Shown here: one piece after another, positions 8,275-17,084 of the stretch
Position numbering within the stretch: position 1 is the stretch's first letter
Layout: each line of letters opens with the position of its first letter
Assembly: GCF_001855555.1 (NCBI RefSeq)
Contig: NZ_MKCT01000017.1
Span: 372,001-436,000 of the forward strand
Source: Chromobacterium sphagni
GTDB taxonomy: Bacteria > Pseudomonadota > Gammaproteobacteria > Burkholderiales > Chromobacteriaceae
Direction of reading: 5' to 3'
Length of the DNA stretch: 64,000 nt
Position numbers and translations under genes: made by a program
The notes under the pieces: generated by a model
Database searches by the model: none
The model's input: only the letters and a program-made list of their open reading frames with translations
Told to the model about the DNA's origin: nothing

Positions 8275-8786
8275 ATGCAGCACTCACGGCTGCAACCCTT
8301 TCCCGATGACTTCCTGTGGGGCGCGGCCTCGGCCGCCTATCAGGTGGAGGGCGGGTTCGACGCCGATGGCAAGGGGCCGTCGGTGTGGGATGTTTTCGCG
8401 CGCGAGCCGGGCCGCACCTTCCAGGGCAGCGATGGCGAGGTGGCGGTGGACCAGCCGCTACGCGCTACCGGTACTGATTACCGAGAACGGCCTGGGCGAG
8501 TTCGATACGCTGCAGCTGGGTGCATGACGATTACCGCATCGCCTATCTGCGCAGCCATCTGCAGGCCTGCCGGCAAGAGATCCGCGACGGAGTGGAACTG
8601 CTGGGCTATTGCGCCTGGTCGCTCACCGACATCCTCAGCTGGCTCAACGGCTACCAGAAGCGCTACGGCTTTGTGTATGTCGACCGCGACGAGACCGACG
8701 CCAGGGATCTGCGGCGGGTGCGCAAGGACAGCTTCTTCTGGTACCCGCGGGCGATCGCCAGCGGCGGCGAAGACCTGGGGGGCTAG
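8275..8786 (+). pseudogene. Remnant of a GH1 beta-glucosidase gene with internal deletion
   Basis: The first 60 or so codons encode a canonical glycoside hydrolase family 1 start ([18 protein letters not shown], then [11 protein letters not shown]). After GEVAVD the sequence jumps, in another frame, to [15 protein letters not shown], which carries the family's catalytic nucleophile motif. After a further shift near 8512 it continues [13 protein letters not shown]...[22 protein letters not shown] to a normal C-terminus. About 290 central residues, including the acid/base Glu, are missing compared with the 450-480 residue family. The remains lie between a terminator and the convergent ABC permease, overlapping its stop by four bases. 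No functional enzyme can be made. Confidence 0.92.
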
Positions 8787-9466
8787 GCCAGCCGTTTCCA
8801 GCGACGCCCGGCGAGATGGCCGCCAAACTGCAACAGCCCGCACAGCGCCAGATAGCCGATGGCGATGGCGCAGAAGATTTCCAGCGGATACACCTGTTCG
8901 CGGTTGTTGACCTGGGTGGCGACAAAGGTGAATTCGGCCACGCCGACGATGTAGGCCAGCGAGCTGTCCTTCAGCAGCGAGATCCACTGGTTGACGAAGG
9001 ATGGCAGCATGATGCGCAAGGCCTGCGGCAGGATCAGCCAGCGCAGCGTCTGGCCGCGGGAAAAACCCAGCGCCAGCCCGGCGTGCCACTGGCCGCGCCC
9101 CACCGCCTGCAAACCGGCCAATACCGCTTGGCCCAGATAGGCCGAGTGGATCAGCGCCAGCGCCAGGATCACGGTCAGCATGCCGGGGATGTCGACGCCG
9201 AACAGCAGGGGCAGCAGGAAATAGCACCAGAAGATCAGCATCAGCACCGGAATGGCGCGCAGCAGCGCGGTGAGCGCGCCCAGCAGCCGTTGGACAGCGG
9301 TCGGCGCCGTCAAGAGCGCGATGCCCAGTCCCAGGCCCAGCAGGCTGGCCAGCAGCGCGGCTGCCGCGCTCAGGCCCAGCGTCAGCAGCAGGCCGCCGGG
9401 TTCGCCGTTGGCGAGATTGCCTATCAGCAGGTAGTCCAGGTTGTCGCGGATCACGGCCGGCATCAT
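8783..9466 (-). CDS. Polar amino-acid ABC transporter permease (second permease)
   Basis: This inner-membrane permease of 227 residues belongs to the HisM/GltK type. It has several hydrophobic helices and the EAA loop ([29 protein letters not shown]), which docks to the ATPase. ATG 9466 overlaps the stop of the upstream permease (ATGA) and has GGAGG eight bases before it, so translation is coupled; a longer reading with a start at 9508 would overlap 46 bases. It would form a heterodimer with the neighbouring permease. No ATPase gene lies in this cluster. Confidence 0.9.
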   Translation of the reverse strand: MMPAVIRDNLDYLLIGNLANGEPGGLLLTLGLSAAAALLASLLGLGLGIALLTAPTAVQRLLGALTALLRAIPVLMLIFWCYFLLPLLFGVDIPGMLTVILALALIHSAYLGQAVLAGLQAVGRGQWHAGLALGFSRGQTLRWLILPQALRIMLPSFVNQWISLLKDSSLAYIVGVAEFTFVATQVNNREQVYPLEIFCAIAIGYLALCGLLQFGGHLAGRRWKRLA

Positions 9467-10203
9467 CGCAGCGTCCTCCAGGCAGGTTCCGGCCGCTGTC
9501 CCAGCCATTGGGTGGCCAGCACCAGCAACAGGTACAGCACAGTGGCGGCGGCGAAAGACTGGAAGGCGAGCAGGGTCTCGGTTTCCACCTGGCGGGAGGC
9601 GTAAGAGAGCTCCGCCAGGCCGATGGCCATGGTCAGCGAGGTGTTCTTGACGATGGCGGTGTACTGGCCGATAAGCGGCCGGCGCACCAGCTGCCAGGCC
9701 TGCGGCAGCACCACCCAGCGCAGCACCTGCCAGCCCTTCATGCCCAGCGCCCGCGCGGCCAGCCGCTGGCCTGGCGGCACCGCGTTGAGCCCCGCCTGCA
9801 ACTCGCCGCAGATGAAGCTGGCGCTGTACAGCGTCAGCGCGGTGAATGCCGCCAGAAACTCAAACGAAGGCCACGGCAGCTCGAGGCCGAAGGGCAGCGC
9901 CAGCGCGTGCGGGGCGTTCAGCCAGAATTTCACTTCGTCCGGCAGCAGGCCGGACACGCCGAAATACCACAGCAAGAGCTGCACCATCAGTGGCGTGTTG
10001 CGGTGCAGGCTGACCAGCGCTTGGGCACCTAGCCGCAACGGGCGCAGAGGGCTGTCCAGCAGCCCGGTGAGCGCGAGACCGAGCAGGCTGGCGGCGGCTA
10101 TCACCAGCAGCGACAGCCAGCCGGTGAGCAAGGCGCCCTTGGCCAGCCAGAAGAGGTAATGCGGCTCCAGCCAGTTGTGGCCCAGCCAGGAGGGGGGAGT
10201 CAT
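9463..10203 (-). CDS. Polar amino-acid ABC transporter permease (first permease)
   Basis: This 246-residue inner-membrane permease is of the GltJ/HisQ type, with an N-terminal helix, helices around LSLLVIAAASLLG, and an EAA loop (RALGMKGWQVLRWVVLPQAWQ). It is the first permease after the binding-protein gene, from which a transcription terminator-like hairpin separates it. The ATG at 10203 has AGGT about eight bases upstream. The C-terminus overlaps the start of the second permease. The glutamate/aspartate or similar substrate class is inferred from the binding protein. Confidence 0.9.
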   Translation of the reverse strand: MTPPSWLGHNWLEPHYLFWLAKGALLTGWLSLLVIAAASLLGLALTGLLDSPLRPLRLGAQALVSLHRNTPLMVQLLLWYFGVSGLLPDEVKFWLNAPHALALPFGLELPWPSFEFLAAFTALTLYSASFICGELQAGLNAVPPGQRLAARALGMKGWQVLRWVVLPQAWQLVRRPLIGQYTAIVKNTSLTMAIGLAELSYASRQVETETLLAFQSFAAATVLYLLLVLATQWLGQRPEPAWRTLR

Positions 10204-10235
10204 GGTTTGCTACCTGTTGCGTATCCGGAAAAGGC

Positions 10236-10262
10236 AAAAACCGCCGGGGGGACGTCCGGCGG
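10236..10262 (-). terminator. Intercistronic hairpin between binding protein and permeases
   Basis: Read on the minus strand, CCGCCGG, an eight-base loop, CCGGCGG and TTTTT make a terminator-like structure between the binding-protein gene and the first permease. It probably sets the usual excess of binding protein over membrane subunits. Confidence 0.75.
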
Positions 10263-10285
10263 TTGCTGGCGACGGCGGGCCGGCT

Positions 10286-11089
10286 TCAGCTGGCTTGGCC
10301 GATCTTGAAGTCGCGCGGCAGCGGCGCCTTGGTCTTGGGGCCGAACCACTGGTCGTAGATCCTGGCGGCCTGGCCGGACTTTTCCAGTTCCAGCAGGCTG
10401 TCGTTCACTACCTTGGCCAGACGGGCTTCGCCCTTGGGCAGGCCGATGGCCTGGTATTCGCGGGTCAGCGTGAACGGCGCCAGTTCGTACTTGGCCTTGT
10501 CCGGCGCGTTGGCCAGCAGCGTGGCCAGCTTGGAGCCGTCCTGGCTGATGGCCTGGACGTTGCCGTTGCGCAGCGCGGTGAAGGCCAGCGGGGTGTCGTC
10601 GTAGGCCACCACGGTGGTCTTCGGGTATTTGTCGCGCAGATACACTTCCTGGGTGGTGCCCTTGTCAACGCCTACGCGCAGGCCGGCCAGCTGTTCCGGC
10701 TTCTGCAGCGCGCCCTTGCGCACGATGAACTGTTGGCCGGAGGCGAAGTAGGGCAGGCTGAAGTCCACCTGTTTCTTGCGCTCGTCGGTGACGGTGAAGT
10801 TGGCGGCGACGATGTCGGCCTTGCCGGACACCAGGAGCGGCACGCGGTTGGCCGGGTTGGTGGCCACCAGTTGCAGCTTCACGCCCAGCTTCTTGGCGAT
10901 GTATTGCGCGACGTCCACGTCCAGGCCGACGATCTGGCGGCTTTTGGCATCCAGGAAGCCGAAGGGCGGGTTGCTGTCGAAGGCGGCGACGCGGATCACG
11001 CCAGCTTTCTTGATGTCGTCCAAGCGGTCGGCCAGGACCGAGGTGGAGACGGCGGCAAGCGCAATAGCTAGGGCGAGGGTCTTTTTCAT
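10286..11089 (-). CDS. Periplasmic amino-acid-binding protein (SBP family 3)
   Basis: The 267-residue protein starts MKKTLALAIALAAVSTSVLA, a clear signal peptide, followed by mature DRLDDIKKAGVIRVA. Family 3 hallmarks are FDSNPPFGFLD (in the place of the usual PF-Y/F motif), GLDVDVAQYIAKKLG, a ligand-binding DIVAANFTVTDERK with Arg, and GVDKGTTQEVYLRDKYP. It captures polar amino acids in the periplasm for the two permeases downstream. ATG 11089 is chosen over an upstream codon at 11110 because it begins the signal peptide. The substrate may be glutamate, aspartate, glutamine or a basic amino acid; sequence alone does not settle it. Confidence 0.92.
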   Translation of the reverse strand: MKKTLALAIALAAVSTSVLADRLDDIKKAGVIRVAAFDSNPPFGFLDAKSRQIVGLDVDVAQYIAKKLGVKLQLVATNPANRVPLLVSGKADIVAANFTVTDERKKQVDFSLPYFASGQQFIVRKGALQKPEQLAGLRVGVDKGTTQEVYLRDKYPKTTVVAYDDTPLAFTALRNGNVQAISQDGSKLATLLANAPDKAKYELAPFTLTREYQAIGLPKGEARLAKVVNDSLLELEKSGQAARIYDQWFGPKTKAPLPRDFKIGQAS

Positions 11090-11232
11090 GGCGGGCCTTG
11101 TTATGTTCATTCGAAATGCGATGATTTGCCGACCATGCTATCCGCTTTATCTAATAGCGTGAAATTATTAAAAATTAATTCAATATTCCAATTTTTGAAT
11201 TTTCGGGGCGGGGCGCGCGCCGCGGCGGCGGA

Positions 11233-11262
11233 AAGAGAAAAGGCCAGGCTATGCCTGGCCTT
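11233..11262 (-). terminator. Terminator downstream of lgt
   Basis: The ten-base arms AAGGCCAGGC and GCCTGGCCTT with a three-base loop are followed on the minus strand by TTCTCTTT. Confidence 0.85.
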
Positions 11263-11283
11263 CTGCCCTTCGCGGCAAACCGG

Positions 11284-12135
11284 TCAGGCCGGCTTGCGCT
11301 TGCCGAAGAACACGAACAGCGCGACGCCGATGATGATCATCGGCAGGCTCAGCCACTGGCCCATGCTGATCACGTCGGACTTGCCGAAGATGCCGGCGTC
11401 AGGATTGCGGAAGAACTCGCTGATGAAGCGGGCCAGGCCGTAGCCGATCAGGAACAGCGCCGACACCTTGCCGCGCGCGCGCGGCTTGCCGCTGTACAGC
11501 CACAGCGCGGAAAACAGCACGATGCCTTCCAGCGCGAACTCGTACAACTGCGACGGGTGGCGCGTGAGGCCGCCGTACTGCATCAGCATGTTCATCAGGT
11601 CGGATGACTGCTGCGCCTCGGCGATGTCGTCCATCCGCGCCTGCGGGAACAGCATCGCCCATGGCAGGTCCGGGCTGGCTACCCGGCCCCACAGCTCGCC
11701 GTTGATGAAGTTGCCGATGCGGCCGGCCGCCAGGCCCAGCGGCACCAGCGGCGCGATGAAGTCGGTCAGCTGCCAGAAGGTGCGCCCCACCTTGCGGCCG
11801 TACAGCGCCACCGCCACCAGCACGCCGATGAAACCGCCGTGGAAGGACATGCCGCCCTTCCACACCATGAAGATCTCCAGTGGATGACTGAAGTAGAAGC
11901 CGGGCTGGTAGAACAGTACCTCGCCCAGGCGGCCGCCCAGCACCACGCCGACGGCGCCGTACATCAGCATGTCGTCCAACTGGGCGACGGTGAGCACGTC
12001 ATTGCCCCTTTTCAGGCGGTATTTGCCCATGGTGAGGAACAGGGTGAAGCCCAGCAGGTACATCAAACCGTACCAGTGGACCGCCAGCGGGCCGATATGG
12101 ACGGCGACCGGGTCGAACTGAGGATGAATCAGCAT
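11284..12135 (-). CDS. lgt: Prolipoprotein diacylglyceryl transferase
   Basis: Lgt (283 residues) transfers diacylglycerol from phosphatidylglycerol to the lipobox cysteine of prolipoproteins, the first step of lipoprotein maturation in the inner membrane. The signature [14 protein letters not shown] is present near the middle, with the conserved N-terminal YGLMYLLGF helix and the HPSQLYE motif. About seven membrane helices are visible. The C-terminus ends in a basic GKRKPA tail. The gene is monocistronic, divergent from ilvD across 198 bases, and ends at a strong terminator. Confidence 0.97.
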   Translation of the reverse strand: MLIHPQFDPVAVHIGPLAVHWYGLMYLLGFTLFLTMGKYRLKRGNDVLTVAQLDDMLMYGAVGVVLGGRLGEVLFYQPGFYFSHPLEIFMVWKGGMSFHGGFIGVLVAVALYGRKVGRTFWQLTDFIAPLVPLGLAAGRIGNFINGELWGRVASPDLPWAMLFPQARMDDIAEAQQSSDLMNMLMQYGGLTRHPSQLYEFALEGIVLFSALWLYSGKPRARGKVSALFLIGYGLARFISEFFRNPDAGIFGKSDVISMGQWLSLPMIIIGVALFVFFGKRKPA

Positions 12136-12333
12136 TTGTCAGTGATGTGCGTTTGCGGTAAAAGAAATGTTGACGGAGATTATACGGAAAGCGTTCCCCG
12201 CCGTCGCGCCGCTCATCCGCGGCGAGGCGGCTCAGCAGCAGGCCTATTGGGCACCCGCAGGCCTGCCGGCTCCAGCCTACCCGGCTGTTGTGACGGAGCG
12301 TAGTCCGGATTTGCAAACATTCAAGGAAGCCTC

Positions 12334-14187
12334 ATGCCCCAATACCGCTCCCGTACTTCCACCGCCGGCCGCAACATGGCGGGTGCCCGCGCGCTGTGGC
12401 GCGCCACCGGAATGACCGACGCCGACTTCGGCAAGCCCATCATCGCCATCGCCAACTCCTTCACCCAATTCGTGCCCGGCCACGTCCATCTGCAGAACAT
12501 GGGCCAGTTGGTGGCGCGCGAAATCGAAAAAGCCGGCGGCGTGGCCAAGGAATTCAACACCATCGCCATCGACGACGGCATCGCGATGGGTCACGGCGGC
12601 ATGCTGTACAGCCTGCCTTCGCGCGACCTGATCGCCGACAGCGTGGAATACATGGTCAACGGCCATTGCGCCGACGCGCTGGTGTGCATTTCCAACTGCG
12701 ACAAGATCACTCCCGGCATGCTGATGGCCGCCATGCGCCTCAACATTCCGGTGGTGTTCGTCTCCGGCGGGCCGATGGAGGCCGGCAAGGTGCAGTGGGG
12801 TAACGAAGTGCGCAAGCTGGATCTGGTGGACGCGATGGTGGAGGCCGCCAACAGCGCGGTGTCCGACGAGGACGTCGACCGCGTGGAGCGCTCCGCCTGT
12901 CCCACCTGCGGCTCCTGCTCCGGCATGTTCACCGCCAATTCGATGAATTGCCTGACCGAAGCGCTGGGCTTGTCGCTGCCGGGCAACGGCAGCCTGGTGG
13001 CCACCCATGCCGACCGCAAGGAGCTGTTCCTGAAGGCCGGCCGCGTCATCGTCGAGATCACCAAGCGCTACTACGAGCAGGAAGACGCCTCGGTGCTGCC
13101 GCGCAGCATCGCCAGCAAGCGGGCGTTCGAGAACGCGATGAGCCTGGACGTGGCGATGGGCGGCTCCACCAATACCGTGCTGCACCTGCTGGCCGCGGCC
13201 AGCGAGGCCGGGGTGGACTTCAAGATGGCCGACATCGACCGCATCAGCCGCGGCGTGCCCTGCCTGTCCAAGGTGGCGCCGGCCACCCAGAAATACCATA
13301 TGGAAGACGTGCACCGCGCCGGCGGGGTGGTGGCGATTCTGGCCGAGCTGGACCGCGCCGGCCTGATCCACCGCGAGGTGCCCACCGTGCACAGCGCGAC
13401 GCTCGCCGCCGCGCTGGAGGCCTGGGACGTGATGCGCCAGGGCGAGGACAGCGAGGCGCGCCGCTTCTACCGCGCGGCGCCGGGCGGGGTGGCCACCACC
13501 ATCGCCTTCTCGCAGTCGATGCGCTATCCGACCGTGGACGACGACCGCGCCGAGGGCTGCATCCGCGACCAGGCCCACGCCTATTCGCAGGATGGCGGCC
13601 TGGCGGTGCTATACGGCAACATCGCCGAGCGTGGTTGCATCGTGAAGACCGCCGGCGTCGACGAATCCATCCTCAAGTTCACCGGCCGTGCCCGCATTTT
13701 CGAAAGCCAGGAGGCGGCGGTGGAGGCCATCCTCGCCGACCAAGTGGTGGCCGGCGACATCGTGGTCATCCGCTACGAGGGTCCCAAGGGCGGGCCAGGC
13801 ATGCAGGAGATGCTGTATCCCACGTCCTATCTCAAATCCAAGGGGCTGGGCAAGGCCTGCGCCTTGCTGACCGACGGCCGCTTCTCCGGCGGCACCTCCG
13901 GCCTATCCATCGGCCATGCTTCGCCGGAAGCGGCGGAGGGCGGCGCCATCGGCCTGGCGGAAGAGGGCGACACCATAGAAATAGACATCCCGAATCGCCG
14001 CATTCATCTGGCGGTGGCGGACAGCGCGCTGGCCCAACGCCGCGCGGCGATGGAGGCGCGCGGCGGCAATGCCTGGAAGCCGCTGGGCCGCGAAAGGGCG
14101 GTCAGCCCGGCCTTGCGCGCCTACGCGGCGATGACCACCAGCGCCGACACCGGCGCGGTGCGCGATGTGTCGCAGGTGGAAAAGTAG
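12334..14187 (+). CDS. ilvD: Dihydroxy-acid dehydratase
   Basis: IlvD (617 residues, normal length) dehydrates 2,3-dihydroxy-3-methylbutanoate and -pentanoate to the 2-oxo acids in valine, leucine and isoleucine synthesis. Cluster ligands are seen in the [12 protein letters not shown] segment and in [18 protein letters not shown]. Near the C-terminus [15 protein letters not shown] completes the active site. The start [19 protein letters not shown] matches well-known orthologues, and AAGGA lies about eight bases upstream. It stands alone with its own terminator, as is common for ilvD in betaproteobacteria. Confidence 0.97.
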   Translation: MPQYRSRTSTAGRNMAGARALWRATGMTDADFGKPIIAIANSFTQFVPGHVHLQNMGQLVAREIEKAGGVAKEFNTIAIDDGIAMGHGGMLYSLPSRDLIADSVEYMVNGHCADALVCISNCDKITPGMLMAAMRLNIPVVFVSGGPMEAGKVQWGNEVRKLDLVDAMVEAANSAVSDEDVDRVERSACPTCGSCSGMFTANSMNCLTEALGLSLPGNGSLVATHADRKELFLKAGRVIVEITKRYYEQEDASVLPRSIASKRAFENAMSLDVAMGGSTNTVLHLLAAASEAGVDFKMADIDRISRGVPCLSKVAPATQKYHMEDVHRAGGVVAILAELDRAGLIHREVPTVHSATLAAALEAWDVMRQGEDSEARRFYRAAPGGVATTIAFSQSMRYPTVDDDRAEGCIRDQAHAYSQDGGLAVLYGNIAERGCIVKTAGVDESILKFTGRARIFESQEAAVEAILADQVVAGDIVVIRYEGPKGGPGMQEMLYPTSYLKSKGLGKACALLTDGRFSGGTSGLSIGHASPEAAEGGAIGLAEEGDTIEIDIPNRRIHLAVADSALAQRRAAMEARGGNAWKPLGRERAVSPALRAYAAMTTSADTGAVRDVSQVEK

Positions 14188-14208
14188 CGCGCCGCCGGGC
14201 AGGATCAC

Positions 14209-14235
14209 AAGCAGCCGGGTCCGGCTGCTTTTTTT
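14209..14235 (+). terminator. Terminator after ilvD
   Basis: AAGCAGCCGG, a two-base loop, then CCGGCTGCTT and a run of T's. Confidence 0.93.
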
Positions 14236-14329
14236 ATGTTTATTAACATGATTTCAATGACTTTTAATATGTCCGCGCGCCGGCTTGATTATGATGCCCG
14301 CTGACTGACTGGTTAAAGAAAGTGATCCG

Positions 14330-15046
14330 GTGAGACAGACGATTTTCCTGGCGCTGTGCGTTGGCGCGAGCGCGGCGGCGCATGCTCAATCCTGGGGCGA
14401 GCCTGATGTGAAAGCCGGCGACAAATGGGTCTACCGAATGACCACGGAAAAGGCGGGGGCGGGCTGGGGCGAGACCAGCAATGAATTTACCGTCGCCCGG
14501 GTGTCGTCGAGGCTGATCTACCAAGCCGGCACCAGCCAGCCGCCCAGCGTGTCGTTCTGGAACCGCGACTGGAGCGTGGTGCGCGAGTTCGACGGCGTGG
14601 AGACACTGACCAATCAGCCCTTGTCCTTTCCGCTGACGATAGGCAAGAGCTGGGCGCTCAAGTACACCGATCCCCATCCGGCGAATAACTTCAAGAGCCT
14701 GCAATGGGACAGCAAGTACACGGTGGTCGGTTTCGAGCCCGTCGAAGTGCCTGCCGGCAAGTTCAACGCGCTGAAGATCGAGGCCTAGGGACAATGGAGC
14801 GGCGTGCGCAAGCCGTCGGTGTCGGTGGGCCAGGCCATCAGCAACAATGCCGGCAATACCACGGTGGTGGGGCAGGTGCGCAAAGTGGACAGCCAGACGT
14901 TCACCGGCCGGACTTACAAGGCGTTCTGGTACGTGCCCGAAATCAAGCGCTGGGTGAAGTCGGTAGAGGAATATTACGGCAGCGGCGGAACGCGCAACGA
15001 GCAGTATGTTTCCGAACTGCAGTCGTTCTCGCTGGACAACAAGTAA
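14330..15046 (+). pseudogene. Secreted protein of unknown function interrupted by one in-frame amber codon
   Basis: From GTG 14330 the frame encodes a signal peptide (MRQTIFLALCVGASAAAHA) and a periplasmic domain (GEPDVKAGDKWVYRM...). A TAG at 14786-14788 stops it after about 152 residues. The same frame continues without any other stop for 85 more codons (GQWSGVRKPSVSVG...WYVPEIKRWVKSVEEYY...) to a natural end at 15046, and that part reads as normal protein with neighbouring codon usage. A single substitution, for example CAG to TAG, explains this. It could also be a sequencing error or rare readthrough. The family is not recognised. A promoter-like AT-rich stretch lies just upstream, after the ilvD terminator. 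Confidence 0.8.
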
Positions 15047-15179
15047 GCTCGGTCTTTCCCGGCGGGGCGCGCCCCGCCAGCCTGTCCAAGAACGGGCCGC
15101 CCTTGCCGGGCGGTCTGCCAAGGGGGCAGCCGGGCCTGAGAATTGCACCGTGCGGTGAAATTTTCGGGCCTGGCTGTTA

Positions 15180-15499
15180 TTACACGGTGGACAAGGTCAC
15201 CACCGCGGCGGAGACGATGGCGATGCCGGCCCAGCCTATCGGCTTGAGTTTCTGTTTATACAGCACGCGCGCGCCCAGCGCGGTGCCCAGGATGCCGATG
15301 GCGCCCCACAGCGCGTAGGCTATCGCCAAGTCCATGCCTTTCACCGCCTGCCCAAGAGCGCGAACGCCAGCCATACCAGGGTGATAGCGCCGAAACCCCA
15401 GGCCTTGCGGCGGAAACCGTCGGATTTTTCCAGCATCAGGTTGGCGCCCACTTCTATCAGCGCCGAAGCCAGCACGAACAACAGATAGACGGTTTTCAT
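15180..15499 (-). pseudogene. mdtI: MdtI-type small multidrug/spermidine exporter subunit, frameshifted
   Basis: From ATG 15499 the frame gives an SMR-family start (MKTVYLLFVLASALIEVG, LEKSDGFRRK, WLAFALLG). It then runs into GRR-stop near 15349. Reading on in the next frame gives the rest of MdtI (QAVKGMDLAIAYALWGAIG...VVTLSTV) to 15180. Insertion of one C near 15349-15351 would join both halves exactly at the conserved LLGQAVKG. MdtI pairs with MdtJ in the inner membrane to export spermidine. With the gene broken, the pair is inactive unless the shift is a sequencing error or is bypassed. The start overlaps the mdtJ stop (ATGA). Confidence 0.88.
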
Positions 15500-15861
15500 G
15501 CCGCCACCTCGTCATGGGTTTCGCCCAGCGTCACGCACGCCAGCCCCAGCAAGGCCAGGCCCAGGCCCAGCAGTTCCTGCGCCACCAGCTTTTCGCCGAA
15601 TAGCCAGACGCTGACCACGGTGAGGCCGATCAGTCCCAGGCCTTCCCACACCGCGTAGGCCACGCCTACCGAGATGGCCCGCAAGGCCAGCGACAGCAGG
15701 TAATAGGACAAGGCCAGCGCGCCGGCCATCAATAGATAGCCCTGGTAAGCCCCGCTGCGGGCGGCGACGGCCATGAAGGAGGTGCCGACGATTTCGCAGG
15801 CGATGGCGGCCATGAGCGTCAGCCAGGCCAGGGACAACGGAGAGAGTAATTTTTTCGACAT
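15496..15861 (-). CDS. mdtJ: MdtJ-type small multidrug/spermidine exporter subunit
   Basis: This SMR-family protein of about 121 residues has four hydrophobic helices and the conserved Glu in the first helix (AIACEIVGTSFM), which carries out proton-coupled exchange. GVAYAVWEGLGLIGL is typical of MdtJ. ATG 15861 gives an N-terminus of normal length; an ATG at 15882 would add seven residues. It is the first gene of a two-gene operon with mdtI, overlapping it by four bases. MdtJ needs MdtI for spermidine export in E. coli, and here mdtI is frameshifted, so this subunit may be orphaned. Confidence 0.88.
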   Translation of the reverse strand: MSKKLLSPLSLAWLTLMAAIACEIVGTSFMAVAARSGAYQGYLLMAGALALSYYLLSLALRAISVGVAYAVWEGLGLIGLTVVSVWLFGEKLVAQELLGLGLALLGLACVTLGETHDEVAA

Positions 15862-15989
15862 AGTGTTTATAAAAATAGACATAACACCAGTCAGACTCGG
15901 CTCTCCAGCGGGAAGTTCATTTCAAAAGTAAACGCTACCAATTTTCTAGGCTGCCGCGCTGGCGGTTCCAATCCGGCTGGTCTGGGGTC

Positions 15990-17084
15990 TCATTCGTCGT
16001 CCAGCGCCGTCTCGCCATCGCGCATTTGCAATGCAAACTGCCGCAGCGGCCGATGGCGCCGGATCAGCGTCGCCAATTGCGGAGAATGGCTGGTCACCCA
16101 CAACTGGCTGTAGCGGCTGGCCTCGGCGATCAGCCGCGCCAGCGCGGGCAGCAGCGCCGGATGCAGACTGTTTTCCGGCTCGTTCAAGGCCATGAAAGCC
16201 GGCGGGCGCGGACTGAGCAGCGCCACCGCCAGGCACAGGAAGCGCAAGGTGCCGTCGGACAACTCCGCGCTTTCCAGCGGCCGCAGCAAGCCGTTGCGCT
16301 GCATCAGCAGCTGGAAGCGGCCTTGCTGGACCTCCACCTGGAAGCCGCTGTCGGGAAAGGCGCTGGCCAGGATATCCCGCAATAGATCGCGATCACCGAT
16401 TTCGACGATGGTTTGGTAGGCGGCGGCCAGGTTGGCGCCATCATGAGCCAGAACCGGCGAGCGGATGCCGACTTGCGGCGCGCGCAAGGGCGAGCCCGGC
16501 CACACTGCGAACTCGTGGTAGAAGCGCCAGTTGCGCAGGGTCTCGCGCAGTTGCGACAGCTCGGGGTAGCGGTGCGGCTCCGCCAGTTGGCCGAAGATCG
16601 ACTCCTCGGCGCGCAGGCTGGTGGGGTAGGCGTTGCGTTCGCCGTCTGCGCCGCAGAGGAAGGCCGCTTGGTTGCGCCGTTCCAGCAGCAGGGTGGAGGG
16701 CCGGCGGCCGTGGCCGGCCAGCCACAGGCTTTCCTCCTTGATCAAGGGGTCCAGCGCGAACAGGCTGCTGCTGGGTTCGGGGTAGCCCAGTTGCAGTTCG
16801 TAGTCAAAGTCATCCAGCCTGGCCGACAGAATCATGCGCCTGGGCGCGCGAGCGCGGTCGCCGCGGCGCGGCCCTCCGGCCCACATCGCCTTCTGCACGC
16901 CGCCTTCCTGCGCCAGCGCCGGCGACAGTCGGCCTTCGGCGGCGTCGTGCAGCAATTTGATGGCTTTGTAAAGATTGGATTTGCCGCAGCCGTTGGCGCC
17001 CACCACCACATTGAGCGCGTCCAGTTCCAGCGTGAGTTTGCGGATGGAGCGGAAGCCGGACAGGTTGAGGCTGTGTATGGGCAT
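15990..17084 (-). CDS. RecF/SMC-like AAA-family ATPase, stand-alone
   Basis: This 364-residue cytoplasmic protein begins MPIHSLNLSGFRSIRKLTLEL, the N-terminal strand pattern of RecF-like ABC-class ATPases. Walker A is GANGCGKS (residues 29-36). A signature-like LSDGTLRFLCLAVALLSP precedes a Walker B region reading FMALNEPENSLHPALL, followed by the switch histidine in WVTSHSPQL. The Walker B has Asn where many relatives have Asp (LNEPE), while the catalytic Glu is kept. A TTG-initiated reading from 17108 is possible but ATG 17084 fits the family. No nuclease partner adjoins it, so repair, defence or regulation are all open. Confidence 0.8.
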   Translation of the reverse strand: MPIHSLNLSGFRSIRKLTLELDALNVVVGANGCGKSNLYKAIKLLHDAAEGRLSPALAQEGGVQKAMWAGGPRRGDRARAPRRMILSARLDDFDYELQLGYPEPSSSLFALDPLIKEESLWLAGHGRRPSTLLLERRNQAAFLCGADGERNAYPTSLRAEESIFGQLAEPHRYPELSQLRETLRNWRFYHEFAVWPGSPLRAPQVGIRSPVLAHDGANLAAAYQTIVEIGDRDLLRDILASAFPDSGFQVEVQQGRFQLLMQRNGLLRPLESAELSDGTLRFLCLAVALLSPRPPAFMALNEPENSLHPALLPALARLIAEASRYSQLWVTSHSPQLATLIRRHRPLRQFALQMRDGETALDDE

